Assembly: GCF_028293835.1 (NCBI RefSeq)
Contig: NZ_JAQGNX010000001.1
Coordinates: forward strand, 1-64,000
DNA from: Pseudomonas sp.
Lineage (GTDB): Bacteria; Pseudomonadota; Gammaproteobacteria; Pseudomonadales; Pseudomonadaceae
Direction of reading: 5' to 3'
Length of the DNA: 64,000 nt
The position numbers were made by a program, and so were the translations under genes. The notes below the pieces were generated by a model. It had not been told where the DNA came from, did no database searches, and worked only from the letters and a program-made list of their open reading frames with translations. Below, piece by piece: positions 42,801-52,066 of this stretch (position 1 is its first letter; each line of letters starts with the position of its first letter).

Positions 42801-43111
42801 AACGCCCCCCTTCAGGGAAATACTCCGCGACTGACATCCGCCTTGTCGCGTCCTACTAATCATAGTGCGATGTCGTACTTTACGCCTGCTTCCGAATGTC
42901 GCGGGAAGAATTTGTGACATTAAGTCTCAACACACCATCCGCTCGTCGACTGAAACCATCTGCTCGTCCGTAAAACATTAAATAGCTGTTAACGATTAAA
43001 CGTTCAATCAGACTTTAGCCGTGACATGGCGGCACATATCAATAGACCTACCCGTTGCGCTCATGCCTACAAACCAAGCGACCGACGGTCATCTGCCCTG
43101 GATATTCGGGT

Positions 43112-44590
43112 CTACTCCGGCAGCTGCAACACGCCATCGTCGTCAGTCATGGCCCTTTCAAGCAGGTCCGCTGGCAGGTTCTTGCTGGCTCGGGCGCCGA
43201 GCAGCTTCAATTGTTCGCTACGGCTGACCAGATTACCGCGACCTTCAGTCAATTTGTTACGAGCCGCGCCATACGCTTTATCGAGTTGCTGCAGCCGATT
43301 GCCGACTTCATCGAGGTCTTGGATGAACAGCACAAACTTGTCGTACAGCCAGCCCGCACGTTCGGCGATTTCCCGCGCATTCTGACTTTGCCGCTCTTGC
43401 TTCCACAAGCTGTCGATCACCCGCAACGTTGCCAATAACGTCGTCGGGCTTACGATCACGATATTGCGGTCGAAGGCCTCTTGGAAAAGATTGGGCTCCG
43501 CTTGCAACGCTGCCGAAAACGCCGCTTCGATAGGCACGAACAGCAAGACAAAATCCAGACTGTGCAGACCTTCGAGACGCTTATAGTCTTTACCGGACAG
43601 GCCTTTGACGTGATTGCGCAACGACAGCACGTGTTGCTTCAGTGCGGCCTGGCCAATGACATCATCGTCGGCAGACACGTATTGCTGGTAAGCGGTCAGG
43701 CTGACCTTGGCGTCGACTACGACTTGTTTATTGCCGGGCAGCATGATTAACACGTCTGGCTGGAAACGTTCGCCATCCGGCCCTTTCAGACTCACCTGGG
43801 TCTGATATTCGCGGCCCTTTTCCAGGCCCGCGTGCTCCAGCACCCGCTCCAGGATCAGTTCGCCCCAGTTGCCCTGAGTCTTCTGCCCCTTAAGCGCACG
43901 GGTGAGGTTGGTGGCCTCGTCACTGAGGCGCTGGTTCAGCTGTTGCAGACGCTCCAGTTCTTTACTCAGCGAGAACCGTTCCCGAGCTTCCTGCTGGTAA
44001 CTTTCTTCCACACGCTTTTCAAACGATTGAATGCGCTCTTTCAACGGATCGAGCAGTTGGCCAAGCTGTTGCTGGCTGGTTTCAGCGAAACGTTGCTCCC
44101 GTTCGTCGAAAATTTTACCGGCCAATTCGGCAAACTGGGCACGCAGTTCATCCCGGGAACCCTGGAGGTCGCTCAGGCGCTGCTGATGGCTTTCTTGCTG
44201 CTCACGAAGCGCTGCGCCCAATGACGCGCAATGCGCATCCAGGTGACGCAACTCAGCTTCTTTACTGGTTCGTTCCTGAGTCCACAGCTGAGCAGCGTCG
44301 TGGGCGCTGCCACGTTCTTGCTGTAATAACTCAACCTCACGACGCGCTGCCGCAAGGTCAGCTTGCTTAGCTGCATTAGCGTGGCTCAAGTCGCTGATCT
44401 CATCGCGGCTCGCATCAAGCTGGGCGTTGAGCCCGTGTTGGGCCATTTGTGCGGTGCTCAGCCGTTCGTCGAGCAATGCGGCATCGGCCCGTTCTAACGC
44501 GAGCCGCCGCTGCAGTTGCCAAGCCAGTGCCAGCAATGGCAATGCCGCCACAGCCAAGCCAAGCAACAGGCTGGTCAGGTCCAATGCCAT
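43112..44590 (-). CDS. rmuC: DNA recombination protein RmuC (start at 44590)
   Basis: TM, coiled-coil, GNWGELILERVLEHAGLEKGREYQTQVSLKGPDGERFQPDVLIMLPGNKQVVVDAKVSL. Confidence 0.95.
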   Translation of the reverse strand: MALDLTSLLLGLAVAALPLLALAWQLQRRLALERADAALLDERLSTAQMAQHGLNAQLDASRDEISDLSHANAAKQADLAAARREVELLQQERGSAHDAAQLWTQERTSKEAELRHLDAHCASLGAALREQQESHQQRLSDLQGSRDELRAQFAELAGKIFDEREQRFAETSQQQLGQLLDPLKERIQSFEKRVEESYQQEARERFSLSKELERLQQLNQRLSDEATNLTRALKGQKTQGNWGELILERVLEHAGLEKGREYQTQVSLKGPDGERFQPDVLIMLPGNKQVVVDAKVSLTAYQQYVSADDDVIGQAALKQHVLSLRNHVKGLSGKDYKRLEGLHSLDFVLLFVPIEAAFSAALQAEPNLFQEAFDRNIVIVSPTTLLATLRVIDSLWKQERQSQNAREIAERAGWLYDKFVLFIQDLDEVGNRLQQLDKAYGAARNKLTEGRGNLVSRSEQLKLLGARASKNLPADLLERAMTDDDGVLQLPE

Positions 44591-44925
44591 AAAAAACTCC
44601 AGGTCCAGCGTCAAATTCGGCGTGGATTTTGCCACCGCCAAGAAAAAAAACCCAGCACCCGCGGACTAGAGCAAGCGCTCGGGACAATCCACAGAAGCTG
44701 TGGATAACTCAGTGGACAACCCGCCTTGAACCCTCGCAAAGGCCGATGGAATGGGGCCTGCGTTCAAACTGACGATTTTTTCACCAGTGAAAAAAAACGA
44801 TGTTTTTCATTGACTTAATAATTCGTGCCAAAACAACAAACGTTCTGCCGAGGTGATAACCGGTGCATGGCAGGTTGCTGCCAACGTGTGTACAAGTCCA
44901 CACCAACGGCTATAACGCGACCGAT

Positions 44926-45333
44926 TTAAAGTGCATAACCCGTTCTTGCAAGCCCTCAAGCGTCGCACCATCAGGCACACGGTTCATCCCGCGGAAAATG
45001 TTTTGCACCCACGGCTTCCCTTGTGCGTCCTATTCGGTTAATATTGCCGCCGTTAGTACCAAGCTGAAAGTCAATTCTGGTCGAACAAATCCCCTCGGCA
45101 CCCACGTTTAACACGTGAAATGTTGTCGACAACAAGGGATCGACCACCTCGATGGTTTCCAGACATAAACTCGATACACTGCCTTCCTCATTAACAGGAA
45201 GGGTGTTAGCAGCTCTGATGCCCTGATAGAACCAGCCTGCAAATTGATCAGGATCTCCACCTCTGGCGTCGAACCTTTGCCATTGTTGTGCCGCCTGCCC
45301 TCCTAAGTACCTACCGGTCAGCCCGAGCGCCAT
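44926..45333 (-). pseudogene. Possible decayed accessory gene with internal frameshift
   Basis: Frame A MALGLTGRYLGGQAAQQWQRFDARGGDPDQFAGWFYQGIRAAN...STRIDFQLGTNGGNINR then a second frame DAQGKPWVQNIFRGMNRVPDGATLEGLQERVMHFKSVAL*. Confidence 0.45.
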
Positions 45334-45479
45334 ACGATTAAGCGCGCTTCAACTGTCTGCTTTGTTCCAGTCAGGTTACTCGCCCAGCCACGTTGCATTT
45401 GAAGCACGGGCCCGCGTTAACTGGAACGTTTTATTTTTGCACGGTCTTATACCGTGTCGCTTTAGGAAACACCCAACCA

Positions 45480-45703
45480 TGAATAATCATATCCAGACCC
45501 AGGACGCCATCCGCACCCTGACTAACGCTTTTGCTCCGATGAACTGCCTGATCATGGCCGCTCGTAAAGGCTGCTTCAGCTTCACCATCGTCAACGAACA
45601 CGGCATCGCGCGTCACAGCGAACGTCTTTACCCCGATCAGTATTCCAGCGCCGAACCGCTGCAAATGGTGATCGACCGCACACGTCAGGCACTGGTTGCC
45701 TGA
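45480..45703 (+). CDS. Small hypothetical protein
   Basis: 74 aa MNNHIQTQDAIRTLTNAFAPMNCLIMAARKGCFSFTIVNEHG followed by terminator. Confidence 0.7.
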
Positions 45704-45743
45704 AGGTGCTGACGCCCTTCACTTGCTGAAGCGCTCATATATC

Positions 45744-45770
45744 AAGCCTCGCCTCGCAGCGGGGCTTTTT
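45744..45770 (+). terminator. Rho-independent terminator
   Basis: AAGCCTCGCCTCGCAGCGGGGCTTTTT. Confidence 0.75.
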
Positions 45771-46182
45771 ATTGCCCCGGATTTGCCTTAACCGATGGTC
45801 GACGTCTGCCAAGCGCAAGCACAAATATTTCAGAAACAGTCCTTTACGCTCGTAATTTGACACTACACTTCAACTCAAGCGACCTTGGTCGCTTCCGGCG
45901 GGCTCTAGTCGATTCACTGCTGCCAAGCGTCAGAGCCTCGTCGGCCATCTACCTGTTTACAAATTGATAAAGCTGCGCAACTTCACGACGTCTTGGCAAA
46001 ACTGTGTAACTACCCATTAACAGCGCGTTTGGAACCTTCACTGATTGCACGGATTTACTGGAGATCGATGCCGTTTGGAAAGATTGTCCTACAAGATGGC
46101 TCTATTCCGGGCAATTCAGGCTATAGCGCAACGGCGAAAATGTTGGTAATTTCCGCCCGGTGATCAACAAGGAGTTCTAATA

Positions 46183-47448
46183 ATGAAAAAAGTAATGCTC
46201 AAGACCACACTTAGCCTCGCTGTAGGCCTTATCTCTACCCAGCTCTTCGCGAGCGGTTTTGCACTTAACGAACAAAGCGTAAGTGGGATGGGCACCGGCT
46301 ACGCAGGCCGCTCCTCTTCCGCCGATGACGCGAGCACCGTTGTCGGTAACCCGGCCGGCATGTCGAAAATCAAACGCGAACAAATCAGCCTGGGTGCGGT
46401 TGCTATCGATGCCAGCACCGACATCAAACATACAAGCGGCCAACCAGGCAGCACCAACGACGGCGACATGGTTCCGCTGACCGTTGTTCCTTTTGGCTAC
46501 TACGTCAAACCAATCGACGAGCATTGGGCAGTGGGTCTGGGTGTCTATGCGCCGTTCGGTCTGGTGACCGACTATGAAAAAAGCTTCCAGGGACGTTACT
46601 ACGGTGACAAGAGCAACGTCTCGGTCCTCACGGTTCAACCGACCATCAGCTATGCGTTTAACGACTACGTGTCGATCGGTGCAGGTCCCACCTTCAACCA
46701 CATCAAAGGTGAGTTGACCTCGGCCATTCAGGTGAACCCTGCTGGCACCAACGACAGCAAAGCGCGCATCAACGGTGAAGACAACGCATGGGGTTACAAC
46801 GTCGGCATCCTCGTCACGCCGACTGCCACTACCAATTTGGGCGTGACCTATCACTCCAAAGTGAGCTTCGCCCTGGAAGGTAACACCAAGTACGCTGGCG
46901 CGAATTTCGGCCCTAACGGCCTTAAGTTTGACGGCGGTCTGGACCTTACTACACCAGAGTCGGTTGACTTCTCCATCACCCAGAAGCTTAACCAGGACTG
47001 GACCGTATACGCCGGCAGCACGTGGACCCGTTGGAGCCGCCTCAAAGACATCACCGTCAACAACGAAGGCGTTCCAGCGCTCCTTGGCGGCAACAGCGGT
47101 CCCCTGGGGACGATTTCCGAGCAGGAAAACTGGCATGACACCTGGGCGCAAGCCATCGGCGCCGCTTACCAGTTGAACAAAGAAGTCGTGTTACGCGCCG
47201 GTTTCTCGGTTGACCAATCGCCTACCAACAACGTTGATCGTTCGGTACGGATTCCAACCGGCGACCGCCGCATCTTCAGCCTGGGTGCTGGCTGGAGCCC
47301 TACCGACGACATCACTATCGACGTTGCTTATTCTTACTTGAAAGAAGAAAGCGTGTCGGTCAACGACACAGGTAAAGGCGCGCCGTATAGCGCCACCTAC
47401 CACAACAGCGCCAACGGCTTCGGTTCGTCTCTGACCTACCGCTTCTGA
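46183..47448 (+). CDS. OmpP1/FadL/TodX-family outer membrane protein
   Basis: Signal peptide, ASGFALNEQSVSGMGTGYAGRSSSADDASTVVGNPAGMS, terminal F. Confidence 0.95.
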   Translation: MKKVMLKTTLSLAVGLISTQLFASGFALNEQSVSGMGTGYAGRSSSADDASTVVGNPAGMSKIKREQISLGAVAIDASTDIKHTSGQPGSTNDGDMVPLTVVPFGYYVKPIDEHWAVGLGVYAPFGLVTDYEKSFQGRYYGDKSNVSVLTVQPTISYAFNDYVSIGAGPTFNHIKGELTSAIQVNPAGTNDSKARINGEDNAWGYNVGILVTPTATTNLGVTYHSKVSFALEGNTKYAGANFGPNGLKFDGGLDLTTPESVDFSITQKLNQDWTVYAGSTWTRWSRLKDITVNNEGVPALLGGNSGPLGTISEQENWHDTWAQAIGAAYQLNKEVVLRAGFSVDQSPTNNVDRSVRIPTGDRRIFSLGAGWSPTDDITIDVAYSYLKEESVSVNDTGKGAPYSATYHNSANGFGSSLTYRF

Positions 47449-47492
47449 CGCGCCCATTCGCGGCAGGCTGAAAGGTCTGCATCGCGAATACT

Positions 47493-47530
47493 AAAAAGCC
47501 CGACCGCCAGCAGTGGCAGTCGGGCTTTTT
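47493..47530. terminator. Bidirectional-type terminator
   Basis: AAAAAGCCCGACCGCCAGCAGTGGCAGTCGGGCTTTTT. Confidence 0.85.
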
Positions 47531-47551
47531 CATGGCTTTGTTTATCAAAGG

Positions 47552-47635
47552 CTAACGCTTGGACGCGATGACTTTCTCGACAGCCGCGATCATCGCCGGG
47601 TCGTCCGGCTTGGTGGGGTGCCGGTCGCCCGCGAC
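47552..47635 (-). pseudogene. 3'-terminal stub resembling glutathione peroxidase C-terminus
   Basis: Minus frame ...VAGDRHPTKPDDPAMIAAVEKVIASKR*, with an in-frame TAG just upstream; sits beside the FadL-like gene. Confidence 0.55.
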
Positions 47636-47712
47636 CCCGGCCTATCGCAGCAACCACAAAGGCCGGATATACACTCCAAACCCAGCGCCAACACAAAACC
47701 CTCGCCAACACG

Positions 47713-48456
47713 TTAGTTCCTACAGATTGCCAACACCACCAACACCCCCATTTCCAACAACTCCAACATTGCCCCGGCCGTATCCCCCGTACTCCCCCCC
47801 AGCCTGCGAATCATCAAACCCCGCAACCCATAAAAACCAACAACCGCCGTCACCAGCACAACAAGCCCACCAACCCCGGCCACCAACAAACAACCCATCG
47901 CACTCACAACCAATACCTGTTTCCCGGCTGTGCGAGGAACATGATCAGCCAATGCCTGTCCCAACCCGCCAGCCCGCACGTAAGGGGTACTCAAGAACAA
48001 ACCGAGCATGGCGCTGCGACCGATCACTGGGGCCAGTAACAAACCGATGGTGTGATGGCTTTCAATCAACGCCAGCACTGCACAGAATTTGAGTAACAAC
48101 ACCAGCACCAGGGTAACCACCGCAATCGGCCCGCTGCGAGGGTCTTTCATGATGCTCAATGTGCGTTCGCGATCACCGAATCCACCCAGCCAGGCGTCAG
48201 CGCTGTCGGCCAGGCCGTCGAGGTGCAGGCCGCCGCTGAGCAACACCCAAACGGTCAACAGCAACGCCGCGTGCAGCAACGACGGCGCGTTGGCCAACAG
48301 CGTATTCAGGCCCAACAGCAGCAACCCAAACAGCCCGCCCACCAGCGGATAAAACAATAACGAGCGACCCAATTCGTCTGGTTTCGGCATCCCCGGCAAA
48401 CGAACAGGCAGGCTGCTGAGAAATTGTAGGGCGATCCACAGCGGCAATAACTTCAT
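47713..48456 (-). CDS. cobS: Adenosylcobinamide-GDP ribazoletransferase
   Basis: ALQFLSSLPVRLPGMPKPDELGRSLLFYPLVGGLFG...GGLHLDGLADSADAWLGG. Confidence 0.95.
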   Translation of the reverse strand: MKLLPLWIALQFLSSLPVRLPGMPKPDELGRSLLFYPLVGGLFGLLLLGLNTLLANAPSLLHAALLLTVWVLLSGGLHLDGLADSADAWLGGFGDRERTLSIMKDPRSGPIAVVTLVLVLLLKFCAVLALIESHHTIGLLLAPVIGRSAMLGLFLSTPYVRAGGLGQALADHVPRTAGKQVLVVSAMGCLLVAGVGGLVVLVTAVVGFYGLRGLMIRRLGGSTGDTAGAMLELLEMGVLVVLAICRN

Positions 48457-49022
48457 TCGCTCAGCACACCGTTGGCATCGATCTGAATCGACAACAGCGC
48501 GCCGTGCCCAACGTCGACTTGTAACAACTGCTCACGGGGCAGCCCTCGCGCCTGAGCCAATAACAAGCGCATGACGCCGCCATGACAGACCAGCAATACC
48601 CGTTCGCCGACGTATGTCTGTTGTAAGCGCAACGCGGCCCCGAGTACCCGCGCTGAAAACACCGGCAATGGCTCACCCTGGGGTGGGGTAAAGGCATACG
48701 GATCCGCCCAAAACAAACCCAGACCCTCGGCGTCGGTTTCCATCAATTGCGCTGCGCTTCGCCCTTCCCACTCGCCGAAGTGCAGTTCTTGCATGTCAGG
48801 CTCCAACTGCACCAGCAGCCCTAGCTTCTCAGCCAATTCTTCGGCAAAGCGCGCGCAGCGTTGCAGCGGCGAGCTGATGATGCGGCTCCATGGCCCGGCA
48901 CCGACCACTGCCGCCCGCATCTGCATCCAACCGACATCCGTCAGTGCGTCATCCAGGCTGCCGCGCAAACCGCCACCCAGTTCGGTTTCGCCATGGCGCA
49001 GCAGGTCGAGGCGTAGGGTCAT
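48453..49022 (-). CDS. cobC: Alpha-ribazole phosphatase (histidine phosphatase family)
   Basis: [28 protein letters not shown]. Confidence 0.92.
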   Translation of the reverse strand: MTLRLDLLRHGETELGGGLRGSLDDALTDVGWMQMRAAVVGAGPWSRIISSPLQRCARFAEELAEKLGLLVQLEPDMQELHFGEWEGRSAAQLMETDAEGLGLFWADPYAFTPPQGEPLPVFSARVLGAALRLQQTYVGERVLLVCHGGVMRLLLAQARGLPREQLLQVDVGHGALLSIQIDANGVLSE

Positions 49023-50071
49023 GCCGGGCGGTCCGCCACGGCAGCTTCGGCGAAGGTCGCCATGCCGTTGTGCAGCTCGCAGGCCAGACGCAGCAAAGGC
49101 ACGGCCAGTGCCGCGCCGCTACCCTCGCCCAAGCGTAAACCGAGGTCGAGCAATGGCTCGGCTTGTAACACTTCCAGCAAATGACGATGGCCCGGCTCCG
49201 CACCGCGATGGGCAAACAACAGCCAATCGCGGCACGACGGGTTCAAGCGCACCGCGACCAACGCCGCAACGCTACAGATAAAGCCATCGACCAACACCGC
49301 GACGCCTTCTTGGGCACAAGCCAGATAAGCTCCCACCAACGCAGCAATTTCAAAGCCGCCCAAACAAAACAGACCACGCAGCGGATCGCTTGCGTGTTCG
49401 GCGTGCAAGGCCAGCGCACGTTCGATGACCAGTGCTTTATGAGTGACGCCCGCCACGTTCAGACCCGTACCTGGCCCAACCAATAAACTCACTGGGCTTT
49501 CCAACAGCAGGCATGCCAAAGCACTGGCGGCGGTGGTATTGCCAATGCCCATTTCGCCGCCGATGAACAGTTCTGCCCCCGACGCCACTGCGCGCAGGAC
49601 ACTGTCGCGCCCCGCCTCCAAGGCCAGTAAGCCTTGGGCGTCTGTCATGGCCGGGGCTTCGACGAAGTTCGCGGTGCCCGCCCCCAGGTTGAGGTGGCGA
49701 ACGCCTGGCAGGTTCAATGGCGAAACAGTGCCCAAGTCGACCACTTCCAGTTGTGCCGGCAGTTGCCGAGCCAGCACGCTAATAGCGGCGCCACCGGTGA
49801 CAAAGTTGTGCAGCATTTGTCCGGTCACGGCTTGGGGAAACGCAGAAACGCCTTCAGCCACCACCCCATGATCGCCGGCGAAAATCGCGATCCAGACATT
49901 ATCGACCGTCGGTTTTGCGCGCCCTTGCAGGCCGGCAAGCTGCACCGCAACGCGTTCCAGTTGCCCAAGGGAGCCAGCCGGTTTAGTCAGTTGTTGCTGA
50001 CGGGCCAAGGCTTCTTCACGGGCCGGAACGTCCATCGCCTGTGCAGGCATGAGCCACCAGGAATTACTCAT
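49019..50071 (-). CDS. cobT: Nicotinate-nucleotide--dimethylbenzimidazole phosphoribosyltransferase
   Basis: [25 protein letters not shown]...[14 protein letters not shown]; start MSNSWW. Confidence 0.96.
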   Translation of the reverse strand: MSNSWWLMPAQAMDVPAREEALARQQQLTKPAGSLGQLERVAVQLAGLQGRAKPTVDNVWIAIFAGDHGVVAEGVSAFPQAVTGQMLHNFVTGGAAISVLARQLPAQLEVVDLGTVSPLNLPGVRHLNLGAGTANFVEAPAMTDAQGLLALEAGRDSVLRAVASGAELFIGGEMGIGNTTAASALACLLLESPVSLLVGPGTGLNVAGVTHKALVIERALALHAEHASDPLRGLFCLGGFEIAALVGAYLACAQEGVAVLVDGFICSVAALVAVRLNPSCRDWLLFAHRGAEPGHRHLLEVLQAEPLLDLGLRLGEGSGAALAVPLLRLACELHNGMATFAEAAVADRPA

Positions 50072-50589
50072 AATGCGGGTCCTTTCAACGTCAGCGGCAA
50101 GCCAGCAACAGTCAACACCACACGCTGGCAACGTTCCGCCAGGGCTTGGTGCAGCCAGCCGGCTTCGTCGACATAACGGCGGGTCAGTTCGCCGAGGGGC
50201 ACGACGCCCAACCCGGTTTCGTTGCTGACAAAAATGATTTCGCCCGGCAGATCCGCCAGGCAGCTCAACAGCGCCTCGCGTTCGCTGGCCAGGCGTTCGG
50301 AATCTTCCAGCATCAACAGATTAGTCAGCCACAACGTCAGGCAATCCACCAATAAACAACGATCGCCGCGCCCCTGTTCGCGCAGTACCCGCGCCAGCTC
50401 GATGGGTTCTTCGATCAAGCCCCACTGCTGGGGGCGGCGCTGGCGGTGCAGGGCCACGCGCTGATTCATTTCGCCGTCCAATGGCTGACTGGTAGCGATA
50501 TAAATAACGTCGAGCGCGCTTTGAGCCGCCAGCCGTTCGGCCAACGCGCTCTTGCCGGAACGCGCCCCGCCGAGGATCAGTTGCAGCAT
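50068..50589 (-). CDS. cobU: Adenosylcobinamide kinase / guanylyltransferase
   Basis: [24 protein letters not shown]; upstream part of the 340-aa ORF overlaps cobQ and is spurious. Confidence 0.95.
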   Translation of the reverse strand: MLQLILGGARSGKSALAERLAAQSALDVIYIATSQPLDGEMNQRVALHRQRRPQQWGLIEEPIELARVLREQGRGDRCLLVDCLTLWLTNLLMLEDSERLASEREALLSCLADLPGEIIFVSNETGLGVVPLGELTRRYVDEAGWLHQALAERCQRVVLTVAGLPLTLKGPAL

Positions 50590-50590
50590 G

Positions 50591-52066
50591 TCAATTGACC
50601 TCCGCGGACGAAGCATCCAAACCACAGAGCTGGCGTAATAGCGCGCCATCCAGATGATTCTCCACCAAGTCCGCCAAGCGCTCGATGTCGCGTTCGCGCA
50701 AGGCGTGGTAATCCACGTCCTGCACGTCCTGTAACCCGGCCCAGCGCAGCAAAGCGCTACAGGCTTGCGGCGATTCAAACAGGCCGTGCAGATAGGTGCC
50801 GATAATCTGCCCGTCGGTACTTTGCACACCGTCACAGCGGCCATCGTCCAAGCGCACCGCCGGGGTATCCAAGGCCGTTCCCTGGGTGACCCCCGCGTGA
50901 ATTTCGTAACCGCTGACGAGGGCATCTTCCAGCAGCAGTCGGCCTCGCACGTTACGCAGTTGCTTTTCTGCCTCCAGCACCGTGCTGATGTCCAGCAAGG
51001 CAAAACCAGCGCTGGACCCAGGCCCCCCTTCCAGCCCCAGGGGATCATGGATGTGCTGGCCGAGCATCTGCAAGCCGCCGCAAACGCCAATCACTTTGCC
51101 GCCATAGCGCAGATGACGGGCAATGGCGGTGTCCCAGCCGTTGGCGCGCAGATAGCCCAGGTCGCTGCGCACGCTTTTCGAGCCAGGCAAGATGATCAGG
51201 TCGGCGGCCGGAATCCCCTGGCCGGGACCGATGAATTGCAGATTAACCTGAGGGTGCAAGCGCAACGGATCGAAGTCCGTGTGGTTGCTGATGCGCGGCA
51301 ACACCGGCACCACCACATTTAACACCTGCTCGACCTTCTCGGTTTGGCGCTGATCAAGCCCGTCTTCGGCCTCAAGGTGCAAGTCCATCACGTAGGGCAG
51401 TACGCCGATCACTGGTTTGCCGGTGCGCGCTTCGAGCCAGTCGAGGCCCGGCTGCAGCAGGGCGATGTCGCCGCGAAAACGGTTGATGATAAAGCCTTTG
51501 ACCCGCGCCTGTTCGCTGGGGGACAGCAATTCCAGGGTGCCCACCAAATGCGCAAAAACCCCGCCGCGATTGATGTCGGCGATCAACAGCACCGGGCAAT
51601 CCACCGCCTCGGCGAAGCCCATGTTGGCGATGTCACCGGCGCGCAAATTGATTTCGGCCGGGGAGCCCGCCCCTTCCACCATCACCACCGGGTACGTTGC
51701 GCTCAAGCGTAGGTGGGAGGCCAATACTGCCTGCATCGCTATTTCTTTATAGCGGTGATAGGCCACCGCGTTCATGGTCGTGACGGCCCGCCCGTGAATG
51801 ATCACTTGCGCGCCGGTGTCACTGTTGGGCTTGAGCAGCACCGGATTCATGTCGGTGTGGGGCTCCAGTCCGGCGGCTTGCGCCTGCACCGCCTGAGCAC
51901 GGCCTATCTCGCCACCGTCGGCGGTCACCGCGCTGTTAAGCGCCATATTTTGCGGCTTGAATGGCACCACACTGACACCTTGGCGGGTCAGCCAGCGGCA
52001 CAACGCTGTCACCAGGGTACTTTTGCCGGCATCGGAGGTGGTGCCCTGCACCATCAACGTGGTCAT
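50591..52066 (-). CDS. cobQ: Cobyric acid synthase
   Basis: [30 protein letters not shown]. Confidence 0.97.
   Translation of the reverse strand: MTTLMVQGTTSDAGKSTLVTALCRWLTRQGVSVVPFKPQNMALNSAVTADGGEIGRAQAVQAQAAGLEPHTDMNPVLLKPNSDTGAQVIIHGRAVTTMNAVAYHRYKEIAMQAVLASHLRLSATYPVVMVEGAGSPAEINLRAGDIANMGFAEAVDCPVLLIADINRGGVFAHLVGTLELLSPSEQARVKGFIINRFRGDIALLQPGLDWLEARTGKPVIGVLPYVMDLHLEAEDGLDQRQTEKVEQVLNVVVPVLPRISNHTDFDPLRLHPQVNLQFIGPGQGIPAADLIILPGSKSVRSDLGYLRANGWDTAIARHLRYGGKVIGVCGGLQMLGQHIHDPLGLEGGPGSSAGFALLDISTVLEAEKQLRNVRGRLLLEDALVSGYEIHAGVTQGTALDTPAVRLDDGRCDGVQSTDGQIIGTYLHGLFESPQACSALLRWAGLQDVQDVDYHALRERDIERLADLVENHLDGALLRQLCGLDASSAEVN

Noticed and set aside
42801-42920. 80-aa version of the PA1414-like ORF
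   Set aside because: The upstream 40 residues lack coding character, and a strong SD precedes the internal ATG at 42800.
50590-51090. N-terminal extension of the 340-aa ORF upstream of cobU
   Set aside because: Overlaps cobQ in another frame; CobU begins at [14 protein letters not shown] (50589).
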